DNA of 64,000 bases from Rhea pennata (Eukaryota > Chordata > Aves > Rheiformes > Rheidae). The stretch is from the NCBI RefSeq assembly GCF_028389875.1, contig NC_084678.1:13298899-13362898 (forward strand), given 5' to 3'. Below are positions 61,101-64,000 of the stretch, piece by piece (positions within the stretch are counted from its first letter, which is position 1; each line of letters starts with the position of its first letter). Both the position numbers and the translations under genes were made by a program. Under the pieces are notes generated by a model that was given only the letters and a program-made list of their open reading frames with translations, was not told the DNA's origin and did no database searches.

Positions 61101-61962
61101 ATAACAACCTTTTTGAGAATTACCTTCTTCATTAGTTAAGTGTAGAAAAGATCCTGTGTATTACTAGTAATGAAAGAACACAGCCAGAGCTCTCCTGTTC
61201 AGTGAAACAGCTAAGCATGTGCTAATAATTGTAATATATCAGACTGAAAATACCTTCTAGGCAAAGGCATAATGATAAAATAGCGGCAGCAAGCAAGTTC
61301 AAATAAGGAAGATGACCTGTTTAACAGTGAGCATGGTTAACCATCAGAACCAAGTGCCAAAATCACAGAATGGGTGATGAAAAAAGTGATAAAGCTGATA
61401 CATGAATTTTCTGTTGGATTGGAAAGCTCACTGAATACTGCAGTGTCCAACAATCTTTGAGAATATGTATTCCACTGTTCAAATAGCTGCAGAGGCATGT
61501 AACAACTGTGGTCTAACAGTACCATTTTATTATGTTCCCTCAGTTAGCTTATTTATTTAAACATTTTTCTAGTTCTTCATTCCTTTTGTTGGATGATGAT
61601 TTTAAAACTAACCCTGAGATTGACACTATGAAGACATAATACTAAGTTAATATAACTTAGTCCACAGCTAATGCGTAGTTCTAGAACTGTACTTGAACTA
61701 GCCTTTCATGTTCAAACTGCTACTGAGCTAGATGATACTGATTTGAACCAAGCATCTCTAGTTCTATTTCTTTTTGATCCCTTTTAGTGACAAAACCATT
61801 TAGCTTATACAATAAAAATAATGTAGTTGTTACTAGCACAGTTATTAGCATTAGGATATTATGGAATCTTCCACAGTCATATAAAATTTGCTACGAAATG
61901 CCTTTCTGATTCATCAAAAAACAAAAAAGAGTTTTTGGAGGGTCTTCAAATGCAAGTGCTAA

Positions 61963-62032
61963 AACTCACAACTGAATCAGCTCTCACAACAATTAGAGCT
62001 AATTGTTGTGAGAGCTGATTCAGTTGTGAGTT
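61963..62032. repeat. Perfect 33-bp inverted repeat with 4-base spacer
   Basis: The left arm 61963-61995 (starting AACTCACAACTGAATC) is the exact reverse complement of the right arm 62000-62032 (ending GATTCAGTTGTGAGTT). The spacer is GAGC, whose outer bases also pair. Flanking bases do not pair. It can form a 34-bp cruciform or RNA hairpin with a two-base loop. Confidence 0.97.
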
Positions 62033-63149
62033 GTTGAGATGTTGCTCATCTGCAGCAACAGACTTCAGTCCCTCCCTCCCATTAATCCACCATGGCTAAT
62101 GCCAAACACAGCTGTCAACATCACTGTCATGTTATAGCAGCTCCTTTCATATGCAAGCTGTTTATGTATTTAATAGGGATGCTGTGCTTGAAACAATGTA
62201 AAAATCAGGTGCACTATAATTTGCCACAAATTTGAGGATTAGCAGATTTTTCCTTCGAAAACCTTGTATATGGTGTTTTATCCTTCCATGTAACATTACC
62301 CAAATTGTGTTTTTTCACAGTGAAGCCACAATTGGTAGTCAAGAGTTGCTTTCAAACCTAACACACAAAGCTTATTTTGTTTTTCTTTTAATAAGTGTTC
62401 TGATTCGTCCTAATTGGCTGTGTCCTTTTGAAAATGGGACTTTCATTTCTAAATCACATATGTGATGGTTTGACCTATCTTAATGTGAACAGAAACAAAA
62501 TGTTTTCTCAAAAATGCTTAGTAGGTGGTACAAGGCACTTCTGTGTGTTCTTCTCTGTGACTAGAGACTGTCATTGCATTCTTTCCCATGATATGTAGAA
62601 TGTTTAAATGCTTAATGTTGCAGCACTTGAAGGAGAGAAAGAATGCTGTTACTGGCTTTATAAAAATAATTTTAAATACAGCATTTGGATTATATACTGT
62701 ACTTCACAGTTACAAATGGCAGAGATAACAGGTCTTAAGAAAACTATTTAAAGAAACTGAAAACAGTACAATGATCCTGATTTTAATACTGCTGCTTTAC
62801 AAATAACCTGGCAGATAGGAGTTTTGTTAAAAATAAAAAGAAGATTAGTGCCTCTTTCTTTCTTTGCTGGGTTTTCAATTCAGTGAAAAAAAATATAATA
62901 TAGTCTAGGCAGTTACAATTGACTTTATTTTCCTGGATGAAGTTAGGCAGGCATTTTGTGGACTGTATTATCCACATGTTCACTGAAATCTAAGTTTTAC
63001 TTTTGTGAATTCAACCAAGATTAGACTGTCCATATGCACTCCATTTCCTAATGTATCCTGAATGTGAAAGATAAAAAGGGAAATCTTATTAAAGCTACTA
63101 AAAATTAAAATAACTGAAACATATGGAATCTATGGTCATACTCACTGGT

Positions 63150-63169
63150 AAAAAAAAAAAAAAAAAAAA
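63150..63169. repeat. 20-base A homopolymer
   Basis: Uninterrupted A run in EDN3 intron 2. Confidence 0.95.
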
Positions 63170-64000
63170 TACCAGGTATAAAGCGGATAATCTTCCTTAT
63201 TTACATTAGTTCATTTTAATTATGGGGTTTTTCCTTCTCTTCTTTCAGTAAAAAACTTTTGTAAAAAGCAAAAAATAAATGAGAGATTTTACATATTTCT
63301 AATCCTAAAAATTGTAGGATTTATGATGTTAAAATGCTGCAGAAATAGTCACATCTAAAGAATAGTATTTCAAATAGACTTTTGGACATAGTAACAGGCT
63401 TCTGCTGATATGGTTGTATTTTATTATGGACAAATTGGTTTGATTTTTAGGCCTTTTATTCAAACATAGATTGTGCCCTTTCATATTTAAATCACATACT
63501 GACTTAACATTTTCTATTAATACAGTTTAACTTCTTCAATTCACAGGTAGACAGACCTTTTGAGATGCTCATACTTTGCCATTACAACAAATAAAAATCC
63601 AATTATTTCAGATCCTTTTTCCTACACATTTCAGTTTTGCACATTGACTTCACATCTCTATTGATTTCCCCTAGCTTTCATACATAATCTTGGGTAGACA
63701 GGCCATCTTGCTTTTCATTTGTCTTTAGTGAAATATATGCACTTTCACTACTGGCAGCAGTGCACACTAATTTTCACAATTAGAACTCTGAAACCAGTGA
63801 GATAAATATCAAACTGAAGGAAAAATAGCTTAAGAATATTTCAGTATTGGAATATAATTACACAGTCTTCTAGATGAAGATAAGAACAGCTTGCTTTTTC
63901 TGTGTCTACTCTGTTTTAAAGTACATGTATTCATGGTACTCTCTTGAATGATCAAGATCCACTCCTTCCATTTTAAACTAACTTTTACATCCTAGATTAG

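Larger units (their letters stand above)
56292..64000 (+). other. EDN3 intron 2 (partial, runs off the window)
   Basis: The first 480 bases are CpG-island DNA; the rest is AT-rich. It contains the SINE at 58033-58172, a 17-bp tandem duplication at 57232-57265, pyrimidine-rich sequence at about 59040-59290, the perfect inverted repeat at 61963-62032 and a 20-base A run at 63150-63169. I looked for the conserved downstream exon with the endothelin-like Cys motif and did not find it. Confidence 0.7.

Noticed and set aside
61963-62032. microRNA precursor
   Set aside because: Perfect pairing over 33 bp with a 2-4 base loop is unlike a normal pre-miRNA, and I know of no miRNA here; kept as an inverted repeat.
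56292-64000. EDN3 exon 3 with the endothelin-like Cys motif
   Set aside because: I scanned for the conserved sequence after INTPE and for the C-x-C...C-x3-C pattern and found no convincing match; the exon probably lies beyond 64000.
1-64000. CRISPR arrays, operons, ribosome binding sites or prokaryotic mobile elements
   Set aside because: No regularly spaced direct repeats or dense ORF arrangement exist; all evidence is vertebrate genomic.

Overview
This window is vertebrate nuclear DNA, almost certainly from a bird and most likely a passerine (songbird). It is AT-rich, mostly non-coding, and carries genes split by GT-AG introns. Its recognisable repeats are avian: two CR1 LINE 3' ends and a tRNA-Ile-derived SINE ending in a CR1-type tail, a SINE class described from passerines (TguSINE1-like). 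No bacterial or phage-style organisation is present.

Two protein-coding genes are supported, both on the + strand. The first is ZNF831, a ZAS/HIVEP-like C2H2 zinc-finger protein. It has one very large exon (CDS from 17548) and four smaller downstream exons ending at 29142. Every exon junction has compatible splice sites and reading phase, and the joined CDS predicts 1,849 residues. The 143-bp second coding exon (22706-22848) has no start codon and was found from its splice sites and frame. The second gene is the 5' part of EDN3 (endothelin-3): a signal-peptide exon (55611-55662) and an exon with the mature endothelin peptide (56057-56291). The remaining EDN3 exons are not seen and should lie beyond the right edge. 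Gene order ZNF831-EDN3 in the same orientation matches the vertebrate synteny block GNAS/CTSZ/TUBB1/ZNF831/EDN3/PHACTR3 (human 20q13; chicken chromosome 20).

Layout: 1-17516 is upstream or 5' intronic DNA of ZNF831 with no certain exon (one candidate 5'UTR exon at 12638-12688). 17517-29142 holds the ZNF831 coding exons and introns. 29143 to about 30110 is the probable 3'UTR. About 30.1-55.0 kb is a gene-free interval of simple repeats and an old antisense CR1, and is the natural place for EDN3 cis-regulation. 55.1-56.8 kb is a strong CpG island covering the EDN3 5' end. 56.3-64 kb is EDN3 intron 2, with a SINE and a striking perfect 33-bp inverted repeat.

The genes have unrelated functions: ZNF831 is a poorly characterised nuclear DNA-binding protein, and EDN3 is a secreted ligand of endothelin B receptors acting in neural crest, melanocytes and enteric neurons. 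No wholly new biological system is evident. The most useful observations are the reconstructed ZNF831 gene model, the Tyr at position 4 of the predicted endothelin-3, a GGGGCC-type repeat in the EDN3 CpG island, the perfect inverted repeat, and the lineage-informative SINE.
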